NCBI RefSeq assembly: GCF_036588685.1 | Contig: NC_086383.1 | Location: 51,604,448-51,668,447 of the forward strand | Length of the DNA stretch: 64,000 bases | From: Mytilus trossulus | Lineage: Eukaryota > Mollusca > Bivalvia > Mytilida > Mytilidae | Direction: 5' to 3' | In this document: positions 35,070-47,152 of the stretch, in pieces | How positions within the stretch are numbered: the stretch's first letter is position 1 | Layout of the letters: every line of letters starts with the position of its first letter | Program-made: the position numbers and the translations under genes | Notes under the pieces: generated by a model | Database searches by the model: none | The model's input: only the letters and a program-made list of their open reading frames with translations | What the model was told of the DNA's origin: nothing

Positions 35070-36599
35070 GGGCATACGATACAGTAGAGATCCCTCATTG
35101 ATTTTTTCCTAAAATTTTGATAGTAGGTCAATTTCAATGTGTACTTTGTAAATATGAAAAGAAAAAAGTACCTTCATGACTTACTTTTTGAGATAATTTG
35201 GTTCGAAATTTGCATATTTGGAAGAAAATCCCAGAAAATTCATAAATAAAGATTTTTAAAGAAAGTAACAATACTTTTGAACAAAAAGTCATAACTTAAC
35301 CGGGTTTTTTTGTAAAACGTTCCCTTGATCATGGCATCTAATTAAATGCTCAGACAAGTATAAGGTTAAATCAAATTATCATTTTCCGGATTAAGATTGA
35401 TATATATGCGAAATAAAGAAATTGACCATATTTTTGCGTCTTTTCGGAAGTGCAGAAAAAATTTGATCGTTGATTTTTTCTTGAAATTTTGGCGGAGTGT
35501 TCTTGAAACAGTACTTGATTGATTGCAAAAGAAAAAAATATGTGTCCATGTGCTTGTTTTTTCAATAAAAGCCATATACCTTTATTTTTTACGACATCTG
35601 TCAGTATGGCGCAAATTTACGTTATATAAAGTTTTAATTGCACCAACGTCGTGTAATCATTCCCGCCGTACACGACTATGCTATCAAGTATATGAAGGTG
35701 TTTTCCAAAGCGTTGATATTTATCATAAAAATTCATAAGATGGTTATCATGGCTATTCGTAAAATCACTATACATTTGTGCTAAACATGAGGCTAAATAT
35801 CTACGAAACGGAATTTGGACTGTGAGGAACTTTTTCATAAGAAAAAAAGGATATAAAAAAGGATTCCAGCAGATTAGATGTACGGCAAAACAGAAAAAAT
35901 CTTATAGAAGTATAAAGGTGCAGCTCCGTCCAACATTAGTTTTAAATTGCTTCATGTACCGACAGAGGATAGCCAACATTATTGCAAAGGCGCTAACATG
36001 GCAAAATGTGAACCAACTGTAAACTAGTGAGGTGATACCATTAATTAACAACCGTTTAACCTTCAACAATGACAAAACCTGTCAGCTTTAAAAGGCCCCG
36101 ACGTACTTGGATTTTTTTTTCTTTTTACATTCAAAAGATAATCATCTTTCAAATTTAGATTATAAGGAGTACTTCTTGTTCTATAGTGTATAGTTAGAGC
36201 TGTTTTGTGCAATTTCATGTCATAACTGCCTCAGTCGACTGAAAATGAAGTTGTAGTATAACATTTCATAGGAAGTACAGCAGCTAGTATTAGAGAATAA
36301 TATTCAAGGATGTCTTTATCAATAGATAAGTTGCATTACCTTTCATATGGCGTAACTGTATGAATATTGGCGTACTTATATTGAAAACACTTTATTTGTT
36401 CTTCTGTCCGATCGTCTAACTATAATTGTGTTACTTTTCTCAGAAACAATGCTACTGCATGACTTCATATTTGCTCATCAGCTTGACAGCAACAAGTTTT
36501 AATGTGTGTACACTTTCTGATCTGTCTGTCTACAATTAGTGTACATTTGTCGATACTTCAAATTATATCTCTCAGTACAAAAGGGAGATGCCTTTACAA
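35070..36599. other. Left part of the TTAA block, no gene assigned
   Basis: Begins GGGCATACGATACAGTAG. Several overlapping short frames on both strands lack domains. The most protein-like is minus 35617-35838, with YLASCLAQMYSDFTNSHDNH and then YGGNDYTTLVQL, unrecognised. A small family A scrap (CCTTCAACAATGACAAAACC, AAAGGCCCCGACG) lies near 36060-36103. Confidence 0.4.
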
Positions 36600-36865
36600 A
36601 TAAAAAGACGTGGTATGATGACCAATGAGGCAAATCTCAACCAGAGACCAAATGACAAAGACGTAAACGACTATAGGACATCGGACGGCCTTCAACAATG
36701 ATTCAGACGCATACCACATAGTCAGCTATGAAAAGACCCTACATGACAAATGCAAAACTACTCAAACGGGAAACTTACAGCCTGAGTTAAGTACAAAACA
36801 ATGAACGAAATACAAATATGATATACAATAACAAACGACACCATTGAATTGTAAGCTCTTTAACA
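36600..36865 (+). repeat. Family A copy, 3' part missing
   Basis: AAAAAGACGTGGTATGATGA, CAACCAGAGACCAAATGAC, CGGCCTTCAACAATGATTC and AAACGGGAAACTTACAGCC in order. Confidence 0.85.
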
Positions 36866-37589
36866 GCATGTGAACGGACGTTTTCTTGTTTTGGTCTATA
36901 ACATCCAGATTGATATACACAAAAAAAAACCAATAAAACAAACTAACGTGTGACAATTCTGCATCTATTGGCAATATTTTACTTAAATTCAAACAAAAAC
37001 GACACCAATGTAATTTTTTTAACGGACTTTTATTGACACCTTTTCTACATACACATATAAACATATAATATCATATATTTTTAAAAAATCAATTAAACTC
37101 TGCAATTTTTTTTTATGTACCAAGGCAAGTCCAGAACAGGATGAGAGACTTCTTTATTTATAATTTTAGTTACGAATAGGGGTGTTGTACAACCTTTTCC
37201 ACCCATGAGGGTCTCGCATATGCAGTCGGTTATGTTAGTTTATTGATTTTCTGTTAATTTCGGCCGTATAATAACAATTCACCATTCAATTTGCAGTCTG
37301 CCCAATGCTATACAATGAAGACACAAACTATTTTGATTCTGATTATCTTTAAATTCAAGATAGTATTATTGACTTCATTATCAATGAATGAAAATAAATG
37401 TTCTTGTCATGAAAAATATTGCACAGCTGTACCCCAAGCCGTAGTAATGACTTTTGTGTATGGATTTCAAATCTTCCAACACAAGACCCGATTATATTTT
37501 GTTATAATTTTCTTATAAATCACGGGTTCATACATTTTCTCATTTCTTTTAGTTTCATGAAAATAACATGTTGATATCATAAATGTGCA
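36866..37589. other. No gene seen
   Basis: AT-rich, with poly-A and poly-T tracts. Short frames on both strands carry no motif. Confidence 0.35.
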
Positions 37590-37765
37590 ATTAAATATTT
37601 GCCGCTGGACGTCAAGCAGCTATTAATAGATATAGGAAGATGTGGTATGAGTGTCAATGAGACAACTCTCAATCCAGGTAACAATTTATAAAAGTAAACC
37701 ATTATAGGTCAAGGTACAGCCTTCAACACAGATCCTTGGCTCACACCAAACAGCAAGCTATAAAG
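37590..37765 (+). repeat. Family G scrap joined to a short family A copy
   Basis: AATATTTGCCGCTGGACGTC at 37593 is followed directly by TAGATATAGGAAGATGTGGT (the variant head also seen at 6651), then AACAATTTATAAAAGTAAAC. It ends at AGCAAGCTATAAAGGGCC. Confidence 0.75.
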
Positions 37766-39450
37766 GGCCGGTTGTCTGCGTCGTTGTCCGAATACTTTCA
37801 GTTTTCGCACTCTAACTTTAGTAAAAATGAATAGAAATCTATGAAATTTTAACACAAGGTTTATGACCACAAAAGGAAGGTTGGGATTGATTTTGGGAGT
37901 TTTGATCCCAATATTTTAGGAATTAGGGCCCAAAAAGGGCCCAAATAGGCATTTTCTTGGTTTTCGCACCATAACTTTAGTAAAAGTAAATAGAAATCTA
38001 TGAAATTTAAACACAACGTTTATGACCATGAAAGGAAGGTTGGGTTGGATTTGGGAAGTTTTGGTCCCAACAGTTTAGGAATAAGGGGCCCAAAGGGTCC
38101 AAAATTGAGCTTTGTTTGATTTCATCAAAAATTGAATAATTGGGGTTCTTTGGTATGCCGAATCTAACTGTGTATGTAGATTCTTCATTTTTGGTCCCGT
38201 TTTCAAATTGGTCTACATTAAGGTCCAAAGGGTCCAAAATTAAACTTAGTTTGATTTTAACAAAAATTGAATCCTTGGGGTTCTTTGATATGCTGAATCT
38301 AAAAATGTACTTAGATTTTTGATTATTGGCCCAGTTTTCAAGTTGGTCCAAATAGGGGTCCAAAATTAAACTTTGTTTGATTTCATCAAAAATTGAATAA
38401 TTGGGGTTCTTCAATATGCCAAATCCAACTGTGTATGTAGATTCTTAATTTTGGGTCTCGTTTTCAAATTTGTCTTCATTAAAGTCCAAAGGGTCCAAAA
38501 TTAAACTTAGTTTGATTTTAACAAAATTTGTATTCTTGGGCTTTTTTGATATGCTGAATGTAAACATGCACTTAGATTTTTGATTATGGGCCCAGTTTTC
38601 AAGTTGGTTCAAATCAGGATCCAAAATTATTATATTAAGTATTGTGCAATAGCAAGAAATTTTCAATTGCACAGTATTCAGCAATAGCAAGAAATCTTCA
38701 ATTGCACAGTATTGTGCAACAGCAAGAAATTTTCAATTGCACAGTATTGCGCAATAGCAAGAAATCTTCAATTGCACAGTATTGTGCAATAGCAAATATT
38801 TTCAATTGCACAGTTTTGCGCAATAGCAAGAAATATCTAATTGCACAATATTGTGCAATAGCAAGAAATTTTCAATTGGAGTTATCTTTCTTTGTCCAGA
38901 ATAGTAGTTGAATCAACTTAAATCATTGTTTTATACAATATACAATGTATATATTCACTTTTACTACCAACTGATAAAGTAAAACAATCTTTACCATTCA
39001 GTGATAACAAGCACTTTATTTTACACTTTAATATTTTATGATGTATTTAAATGAGTAGTTATTGTTGCAAACTTCATAAGAAATTTGAATTGAGATCAGT
39101 TTTGGAAAAAGGGAAAGGGGGATGTGAAAAAAAAATGGGGGGGGGGGGGGGTTAAATTTTTCTCATTTCAGATTTCATAAATAAAAAGAAAATTTCTTCA
39201 AACATTTTTTTGAGAGGATTAATATTCAACAGAATAGTGAATTGCTCAAAGGCAAAAAAAATATTTTAAGTTCATTAGACCACATTCATTCTGTGTCAGA
39301 AACCTATGCTGTGTCAACTATAGCTATTTAATCACAATCCAAATTTAAAGCTGAATCCAGCTTAAATGTTGTGTCCATACTTGCCCCAACCGTTCAGGGT
39401 TCAATCTCTGCGGTCGTATAAAGCTGCGCCCTGCGGAGCATCTGGTTTTA
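37766..39450 (+). repeat. Dispersed repeat family D, long copy
   Basis: Starts GTCTGCGTCGTTGTCCGAAT and contains three to four diverged blocks of CTTGGGGTTCTTTGATATGC, TAGATTTTTGATTATTGGCC and TTTTCAAGTTGGTCCAAAT. After the 35-bp hairpin array it has TTGTCCAGAATAGTAGTTG, and it ends in CTCTGCGGTCGTATAAAGC with GCGCCCTGCGGAGC. A minus frame at 38007-38414 is a by-product. Confidence 0.8.
38640..38880. repeat. 35-bp hairpin minisatellite, ~6 copies
   Basis: Units carry TTGCACAGTATTGTGCAA, with 7-bp arms TTGCACA and TGTGCAA around GTAT, followed by TAGCAAGAAATTTTCAA. GCACAGT recurs at 38669 and 38704 (35 bp). A related degenerate stretch lies at 43150-43345. Confidence 0.88.
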
Positions 39451-39759
39451 CATGGTGCAACATATCCTTCATTGTTTGGCATTATAGTTTATGTTAAATA
39501 TTCTCTTTCAGATTGTGTTCTTCCCTTGAATGCCAGATATATTTTTTTCAAGTGTAGAATCAAATAATTTATTTCCGAAAAAAAAAACAAACATGCACTC
39601 CTTCCTCCGAGTTTAAAATGGTCGTTCCATAAGTAAAGGAAAGACAAAACCTTGTCGTTTGAAAATAAAATACAACTTTTAATGCCTTCATATTTTTTTT
39701 ACAAGAATAATTTTTATCATAATTCACAAAACAATTTTAAGAAAGTCATAATTCCTTTA
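39451..39759. other. No gene; region 3' of the transposase
   Basis: AT-rich. It has the AAATGGTCGTTCC box near 39617. No inverted match to the CATAAGAGG end was found here. Confidence 0.4.
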
Positions 39760-40980
39760 TTAACATTCATGTCTACGAACACACAACTTGTGCAGTCCCT
39801 TCGTGCAACGTGAACACTCGGTCCTTGCTCTTCTTCGTCTGCCGTTTTTCCTGTCGGAACACACAGTACAGTCTTTTTCTAACCTTTCCGTTACCTTTCG
39901 TATTTTTTGTCTTTGTCCAGGATTCTGCTGTCTATTTGATAGATGTTCCTCAGTGAGCCCTTCGATGACTTGTTTCACGAATTCAAATCTTGATAATATT
40001 GGGTTATGGGATGTGTGCTGATAATACAGGATGTAAGAGTTAAGCAGTATTCTGTCAAACATGTGTAATATAATTTTTTTCCAGACTTTGGTTTGTTTTC
40101 TGTAATCGTTATAAAATGCCATCATTTGATCCCAAAGGTCTACACCGCCCATGAAGTTGTTATACGCGTTAACGATAAGTGGTTTTGCATTCATTGCCCG
40201 GGCAGCGCTATAATACGTAGACACTAGTTTTACCTGCTTACGTCGATTCTGGTCTCGGAGAGAGCACAACAGTATTTTTCCTGTCTAGCATAAGTTGTCT
40301 GTCCGGGATCGGGATTAGCGTTCTTAATCATGTTAGGCATGGGTCGATTTTTTCGTAAAGTGCCTGTAAGGTGGGTTCTCTGAACAAGGAGTGTTCTTGC
40401 AAGATTTAAGGATGAGAAGAAATTGTTTGTAAAAACATGATACCATTTATTAAGCAGATCAGCAGATTGTAACAATTTAATTACCACGTTTGTTCCTTGT
40501 AATATACCAGCTGGGAGAGCGGGTTCAAAAGTTTTGCCGAGATAAATGTACATTTGTAAAACGTACCCCGTAACAGCTTCTGCGAGAACCCAGAATTTTA
40601 TTACGAAGCGGGATCTTTTGCTCGAAATGTATTGCAACATTGCTGTTTTACCCTTTGTTCCGACCAACGTCTCGTCGACTGACAACTCCCGTTTCGGTCT
40701 ATAGTAATACAGAAATTTACGATTTACAAAGTCAATTAATGGTTTAATTCTTGAAGCCAGATTGTAGTTTTGGTTATTTCTTGCCGGGATCTTTTTACAG
40801 TCTACAATATATAAGAATCTCAAAACATTTTGAAACCGATTGCGGGCAAAAATCATTCTAAACCATGGCGTAGATTGAGACATGTTTTTTCGATTCCAAT
40901 ACTCTTTTATGGAACTTTTCCTATTTAATCCCATATTGAAAAGGACGCCTAAAAAATCCTTGAACTCGGAAATTGTTAGC
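39760..40980 (-). pseudogene. piggyBac-type transposase (DDE), broken
   Basis: Two minus-strand frames make up most of a piggyBac transposase, the enzyme that cuts and pastes its element at TTAA. From about 40980 to 40230 one frame reads KLTISEFKDFLGVLFNMG, the ELSVDETL motif with the first catalytic Asp (LVGTKG follows), WVLAEAVTGYVLQMYIYLG, and VFTNNFFSSLNLA. In the last motif families normally have DN, so the second catalytic Asp is Asn here (codon at 40425-40427). Near 40270 a one-base loss in an A-run shifts the frame. The second frame (40269-39760) continues with CSLRDQN, KLVSTYYSAARAMN, YNNFMGGVDLWDQMM (third Asp) and a C-terminal cysteine-rich finger (CTVCSDRK then ECSRCTKGLHKLC). AATAAA overlaps the stop. 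The N-terminal part is missing or degraded. With the lost Asp and the shift, an active enzyme is unlikely. Confidence 0.9.
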
Positions 40981-41852
40981 TTTCCTTCTTTTCTCCACTG
41001 ACATTTCCTGGAAAATCTACCAGTCTGGAGTCTAGTTCTGTCATACAGGTCTGAAGCATATCTGAAATTGTAATGATTGTAATTGAGAGTTTATATTCAA
41101 TTAAGTAAAGATATTTTTTAGAAAAGCACCTTTTTAAGCCTACATGTATTACCGGAGGAAATAATTCTAATGTCAACCGTCTTTTCCGTTTGTGTCCTTC
41201 AAAAAGAATATTTGATGAAAGAAAAAATTTAGCTGAAACAAATTGTTCTATGTTGTCATATAAGTGAAAACCCATCCAAAAACATATTTTATTCAATTTA
41301 TCGGAATATTATCACTCGTTCTTCCCGTGAAAAAACTTTTGTTTTCATTGACATAGTCCTTGTGTTTGTGTTTTTTTTTAAATTTTCAATAATTAAAAAT
41401 AATCGATCATTTTTCCTGCAAAAAACTTTCGCTTTGGTTCCGAATCTAGAAATTGGTGAAAGCTGAATAATAAGAATAAAAAGCTCTGAATAAAAATCTT
41501 TCAAAATTTGTAGTTGTTTGTTTGCTTCACAAATTCTTTCATCAGGTCCAATGAAAAGAGTAGATAAAAGTGCAGAATAGGAGGTGAATCTCTCTCGCTG
41601 GCATCCTGATTGGTCCAGATGCGTCTCCGTGAAATGGTGTGTTCTGCTCTGCCTCTGGTGGAAACACAAGGAACCAAATTGGCTGATTTCCCGGTGCGGC
41701 CATTTTTGACAGCGTCGCTTGCCGTAGGTGTGGCTGTGACGTCACATACTTTGTGACAATAAACCAAATTCAAACATTTGGCTGGGCAGATCTTTGGCAC
41801 TCAAAGGAAGCATAACAAGATCGGCCAAATCAGCCCTATGGCACATAAGAGG
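40981..41852. mobile_element. piggyBac upstream region and right terminus
   Basis: Between the transposase and TTAA at 41853. It includes two minus frames (40976-41296 and 41298-41669) that may hold decayed N-terminal coding sequence, but no piggyBac motif is seen in them. The stretch 41570-41750 is GC-richer. The terminal bases AGCCCTATGGCACATAAGAGG abut TTAA and are a candidate terminal inverted repeat, though the partner was not found. Confidence 0.5.
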
Positions 41853-41905
41853 TTAAGTTTGCCTCAACCAAATGTTATGAAACTTACAATGTATACACAA
41901 GGAGC
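41853..41905 (+). repeat. Family C continuation after TTAA
   Basis: TTAAGTTTGCCTCAACCAAA, then TGTTATGAAACTTACAATG and TATACACAA, the block expected to follow the break at 35069. Confidence 0.8.
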
Positions 41906-42012
41906 CTCTGGCCTTTGTTAGTCTTGTATTATTTTTAATTTTAGTTTCTTGTGTACCATTTGGAGTTAGCATGGCATTCATTATCACTGAACTAGTATAT
42001 ATTTGTTTTTGG

Positions 42013-42150
42013 GCCAGCTGAAAGACGCCTCCGGGTGCGGGAATTTCTCACTGCATTAAAGACCTGTTGGTGACCTTCTGCTGTTGTCTTATCTATGGTC
42101 AGGTTGTCTCTTTGACACATTCCCCATTTCCATTCTCAATTTTACAATAC
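42013..42150 (-). repeat. Family B copy, inverted
   Basis: On the plus strand GGCCAGCTGAAAGACGCCTC, CGGGTGCGGGAATTTCTC and CTGCTGTTGTCTTATCTATG, ending TCCCCATTTCCATTCTCAA. It is the reverse of the 18733 and 25777 copies and retains the GC-rich 3' end. Confidence 0.88.
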
Positions 42151-43149
42151 TTACATGACTTATCACTACAAAACACAGATTCCATGGAGATTATTTGGCT
42201 CTGCCCCCTTAGTAATGGTCTATTGACATTAAAACTTTTGCTTCATTTACATGTATTTGTTTGTAATTTGGTCAGTTCAAGCGGACCCACAAGTGGTAGA
42301 CCAATGTTAATTGGATTGGTATGGATATATATAAGCATTAACACATCTCATTTTCATGGAGAATATTTGGCCCCGCAACTTGCATTAATCTTCTTGACTT
42401 GAAACAGACACATGTCTAATGTGTTTATAAAGGGGTAACTATTTTATTTTAGAATTGAAACTGGGACTATATTTGTTTTGTTTCTTCAGTACAAACAAAA
42501 TGTTATTTATACTCTACTCAATATACCCTTTTTTTTTAGGTCTAATAAGTAGTGAACGCTGAAGAAAAGAGAACAGAAACATAACAACAATAATGTCCTG
42601 TTAGATATATACATGTGGCCTACATAGATCTGTTATATAGAAAGGAGGAAAGTGATTCAGGTAAATTGTGCAGTTAATTCAGAGTATTATGAACCTTTAT
42701 CATGTGTTTATATATAAACAGTATTAATTTATAACGAAATCAGCCATTAATGATTTAATTTACTACAGATCAGAGAAAAGTGATCTAAGTGGCATATATA
42801 AAAACTATTTAAGCCTTTGACCATGCAAAACATTTTTAATGATAAATCTATTAGCTATAATTAAGTTTTGTGTCGAGCATATAAAGCAATACACTATTTC
42901 ATATCCATGTTGTTGAAATATTCATACACTGTAGCTGTAAACTCATAGTAGAGAAACTGTAAATGTGACGAATTACTAAATGCAGTTTATCAGGCAATAA
43001 ACAAAAATCATATTAACTGTTTTGAGTACATTCACTACTCAGTGTCTGAAAAGACCATTTTTTTTGCTCAACCAGTAATGTTGAGTACAAATTTTAATTA
43101 TCAAGCTCAGCCTAATCTTGGCAATACCTAATTAACTGTACTTTACTTT
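42151..43149. other. No gene seen
   Basis: AT-rich, with no recognised motif or frame. Confidence 0.35.
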
Positions 43150-43560
43150 GGCAAGAAATATCTAATTGCACAGTATTGTACAATAGCAAGAAATATCTAA
43201 TTGCACAGTAGTGTGAAATAGCAAGAAATCTCCGTTTGCACATTTTTGCGCAGTATCACAATATTGCACAATATCACAGAATTGGACAATATCACAGTAA
43301 TGCATAATATCACAGTATTGCACAATAGCAAGAAACCTTCAATTGAAAATAAATACAAATATTTTAACCCATTTCAAATTTTTAAGATCTTTCACCAAAT
43401 TAATTTTGTGTCAGAATCCTATATGTCAGATGTAAAAAAAAAAATAGATCAAATTCCAAATTCAGACGGTATCAGACTTGAGTATTGTGTCCAAACTTGC
43501 ACAAACTGTTCAGGGTTCGACCTCTGCGGTCGTATCAGGTTGCGCTCAGGGAAGCCTTTT
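43150..43560 (+). repeat. Family D, 3' portion
   Basis: Degenerate AGCAAGAAATATCTAATTGC units (with TTGCACAGTATTG), an ATATCACAATATTGCACA variant run at 43254-43325, then TGTCAGAATCCTATATGTC. It ends GGGTTCGACCTCTGCGGTCG with TATCAGGTTGCGC, matching the end at 39405-39440. Confidence 0.8.
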
Positions 43561-43620
43561 ATTGAAATAAAAATAAAAAAAATTCAAAGTTGGAGTCTTA
43601 CAGCATATGTTAGTGCCATT

Positions 43621-43930
43621 TTTATGCCTCACTTATTATGCCCCACTTTGATCTGTACCTCCGTTCGCAGTCCATCCCGTCCGTCCGTCTGTCCCTCTTT
43701 AGGTTAAAGTTTTTGGTGAAAGTTTTTGGTTAAGGTAGTTTTTGGTCAAGGTAGTTTTTGATGATGTTGAAGTCCAACAAACTTGAAACTTAATACATGT
43801 GTTCCCTATGATATGATCTTTCCAATTTAAATGCCAAATTAGAAAATTTCATGGTCCACTGAACATAGAATTAAGAAAATGATAGTGCGAGTGGGGCATT
43901 TGTGTACTATGGACACATTCTTGTTTACAT
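43621..43930 (+). repeat. Family C-like repeat (GCCCC...GGGGCAT type)
   Basis: Starts TATGCCCCACTTTGATCTGT with CGTCCGTCCGTCTGTCC, has TTTTTGGTCAAGGTAGTTTT duplications, and ends GAGTGGGGCATTTGTGTACT with ATGGACACATTCTTG, the ending also seen at 50420-50450. Confidence 0.7.
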
Positions 43931-45120
43931 TTAGTAAAGATCTTTACTGCACTCAGCTAAAATATGGCTATATTACAATAAACCATTTGAAATAATGATG
44001 TATTCTTAGGACAGGGTTGTGTAATTTGTTGGTTTACGAATTTTTCATGTGAAAATGTCAGGTTTGTCGGTCAGAACAAAAAAGAAACAAAATTCTTACA
44101 AGACAGAAAAATATGCACAAATTTGATAAGTATTTCAATAATTTTAGTACGCTGCATCTTAATTTTCAGTTCCAAACATTTTTGTGCAGCTGTTTTAAAC
44201 GAACAATGCAAACCATCGCCACATAGGTTTGTAAAATGGGGTATGTCCACGGACAATCAGGAAATAATTGGTCATTTCACGAACAAACAAATAAAAGACC
44301 AGCTTCTGGTTGCTTTTTATCAACTTTCAGAAAACATATTAATAAGCTCATGTTTAAGCATGAAAACACGTAAGATAAAAGTTGCAAACATGCTAACGAA
44401 AAATAAAACTTGACCATCCATGTCATAAACGAAGTAGACTGTCTAATGGATATCATCCTTTGGCAGGCAATCCCGCTTTTGAAATCCAAACAAACGAAAA
44501 ATAAAATTCAATCTATGAACAATAGCATTCCAAATTGTTTATGGATATTTGTTACTTTTAAATTTACGTCTTTCACATTTAGACGGGTCCATTTCATTGG
44601 AATTATGAAACAAAAGAAAAACAAACTTACGGTAATGGGCTTTTAACATAGGTTTCGTTTCGCAAAATTATTTGCGTCAGCAATGTTTCAAGGTCAGTTT
44701 TGATTGTCTATTTTAAGGCACACAAACACAACGGATTATGCTTAGATTTCTTAATATTTATTTATATTTAGTTGGTAGTTTTTCACAAAAGGAATAAATA
44801 TACTTGACCGATTGATAGCAAGTGAGGAAGATGCAATCGAAGTTTCTCTTTGTGAAACTACACATATATAAAGACTTAATATTCCAATTTAAAAGGTTAA
44901 CTACATGTATTAATGTTAGATAAGCAGGAAACAGAATGACTTCATGCTATAATGAATATGTCCTAAAAACTTTTCCACTTATTAGCTTTGTATGGTACAT
45001 GTACCTTTTCTTTTTTTAATTCATGACAGGTACATAAAAGTTCAGGGAAAGTTTTACCAGTATTTATATCAACGTGAAACAAACTGAAATTAAGCTACAT
45101 GTATTTTTTTATATTTTCAG
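43931..45120. other. No assigned gene
   Basis: Overlapping frames on both strands at 44071-44646 lack domains. Ends in a pyrimidine-poor TTTTCAG at 45114-45120 that could act as an acceptor for the first exon-like module. Confidence 0.35.
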
Positions 45121-45182
45121 ATTAAAGATCTACTATTTGTATTTATTGATTCAAGGTCCAGTCAAGTTACTACTATCTATAG
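45121..45182 (+). other. Exon-like module 1 (62 bp)
   Basis: Lies between ATATTTTCAG and GTAAGT and contains GGTCCAGTCAAGTTACTAC. Similar modules with GTCCAGT boxes follow at 45771, 48209 and 48640. They could be non-coding 5' exons or a repeat that carries splice-like ends. Confidence 0.3.
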
Positions 45183-45276
45183 GTAAGTGAATATTACATT
45201 TATATTGTATTGGAACGTTTAATGATTTTTTTATCAAATGAAAATCAGAAATATATTGAAATTGTAAATGTGAATT

Positions 45277-45465
45277 AAAGGGGAGATAATCCAGAGCTAT
45301 AGGATTCATTCTAAATAGCATTAGACCAGTGTTTGTATTAAAGGGGAGATAATCCAGGGCTATAGCATTCATTCTAAATAGCATTAGACCAGTGTTTGTA
45401 TTAAAGGGGAGATAATCCAGAGCTTTAGGATTCATTCTAAATAGCATTAGACCAGTGTTTGTTTG
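45277..45465. repeat. 63-bp tandem triplication
   Basis: AAAGGGGAGATAATCCAG recurs at 45277, 45340 and 45403 (63 bp), each followed by CATTCTAAATAGCATTAGAC. The multiple-of-three period keeps a minus frame open over 45151-45447, which is not a gene. Confidence 0.93.
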
Positions 45466-47152
45466 TATTTATTCTTTTAGAACAAGTTTTAAAAATTGCA
45501 CTTAGCAACCTTTGTGACGGGATACAAAAAATAAAATGACACAATTGCAAAATTAATTGTACTTGGGAGTTGAAACTAATTAAACATTGCAAGAATTACA
45601 AATAGAGTTGTTAACTTAGAACATGTACATTCAAGTTGTGCTTTTTAAATGCAAGATGGGAGGTCTATGTCAATGAGACAGCAACCAATCAACAAAAGAG
45701 GTCAACATTTTATTTAAAAATAGATAAGTGTCTCTATAACTTGTTGGTTTTATTTCATTTAAATTTTCAGTTTGAACATCTATTATGTCTATTATTGTTT
45801 TTTATTTGATAATTGTCCAGTCCTTGTGTTTATTGTCCAGTCCGTGTGACCAGTCCGTGTGACCATTGTCCAGTCTATGTGATCCTTGTCCAGTTGACTT
45901 CCTATTATAGGTAGATTTAATTGTATCAGTGATTTAGCTAGCGCTCGTCACTTTCGTATTTTACGAAAAGGTTTTAGAAATGACGAAAATATTTCATATC
46001 AATTTCGTCAAAAAGGTGTTAAAAGTTGTGATGACAAGTAATCCGCCTATCGCCAATCAGATGGGTCACTAATCCCTTAATTATCATTATAAAACCTCAT
46101 AAATGATCATCATAATAATCTATTTAAGTTAAATCAGTCAGTCAGCTTTGCATTTTAATCATTTCTCACAGTTCAGTTGTATTTTCGTCATTTGAACAAA
46201 ATTGATAAACTTCCCGGACATTTCAACTTTATTTTATTTTCAATATTTCCCTTACGATCATAATTTGCAGTTTGCTTGTCGTAGTTTCGTCAGTTCAACG
46301 TATTTTCGTCATACTTTATATAAATATTCATTAAAAACTTTCGACAACTTCGATTAAAAAGAATGAACTTTATTAAAAACGTAAATATTTTCACTTGCAA
46401 ACAGGTGCTTCCTGTTCTATGCATTGCGCATGCGTTAAAGTTCGAAAATGAATCCGGTTTTGTTCTGAAATTATTATCCAATTGTCACTTCCCGTTTTCA
46501 TTTCATTTTGTTTAAAAATCGAAAGTAAACGTGATCTAGTCTACAGTCATAAGAATCGTCACATTAAGTATAGATGCAGATTCTTCTATCCAATATTAAA
46601 GAAATTGATTCCAAATAGATATTAAAACGTATTTTCAAGGATATAAATGATTGTGAAGTGAAAAAGTTGTTACAAGTTCATTTGTACAGTGGTTAAAAAA
46701 TAGAGGCACCCAACTTTTGTTGATAATTAAGGGGTGTGCCCTGAAAATAACTGAAGTGAAGTTTTGATCTTATTACCAGATCCCTATTCTTATCTTCATA
46801 TCTTAGCATCACATCAGTCAATTCATTCAATATTGCCAATAACCGCCTACATAAGCAATCCTAAAGTCTTCAAAGATCCTAGACTAGTCCTTAAAGGACT
46901 TGGACATATATGTATAGCTAGTTTGATAAACATCCTAGATCCCTTGCTTTATAAAAAAAATAAGGCTGATTTTTATCGCGCAAAAGTGACTAAAGCCCTC
47001 AAAATCCTAGCTAAAACCCTGATTGTATGTGAACTAAATAGAATCATTTACTACCGAAATTTGTTTAAAAAAAGAGGTGAATGTAGAATTTTAACTCTGA
47101 CAGGGGGAGATAATAAACAGATATATTTTACATTCAAAATATCACAACACTA
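45466..47152. other. No gene; exon-like module 2 and duplicated flank
   Basis: Holds exon-like module 2 (45771-45910) and, at about 47020-47152, a stretch repeated at 48345-48472. At 45950-46300 several TTTCGTCA and TGACGAAA motifs occur. A 140-codon plus frame at 46764-47186 runs into a family A copy and has no domain; not called. Confidence 0.4.
45771..45910 (+). other. Exon-like module 2 (140 bp)
   Basis: Follows AAATTTTCAG and is followed by GTAGAT after TATTATAG. It begins TTTGAACATCTATTATGTC and carries five or so GTCCAGT boxes. Nearly the same module recurs at 48209-48335 with a better donor (GTAAGC). Confidence 0.3.

Larger units (their letters stand above)
35070..41852. mobile_element. 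6.8-kb TTAA-bounded insertion block (composite)
   Basis: Family C is cut at TTAA (35066-35069) and its next bases resume after TTAA at 41853-41856. Everything between therefore looks inserted, and TTAA is the piggyBac target. The right end reads CTATGGCACATAAGAGG before TTAA. The left end, GGGCATACGATACAG, does not match it as an inverted repeat, so more than one event is likely. The block contains a broken piggyBac transposase, two family A copies and a long family D copy. Confidence 0.55.
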
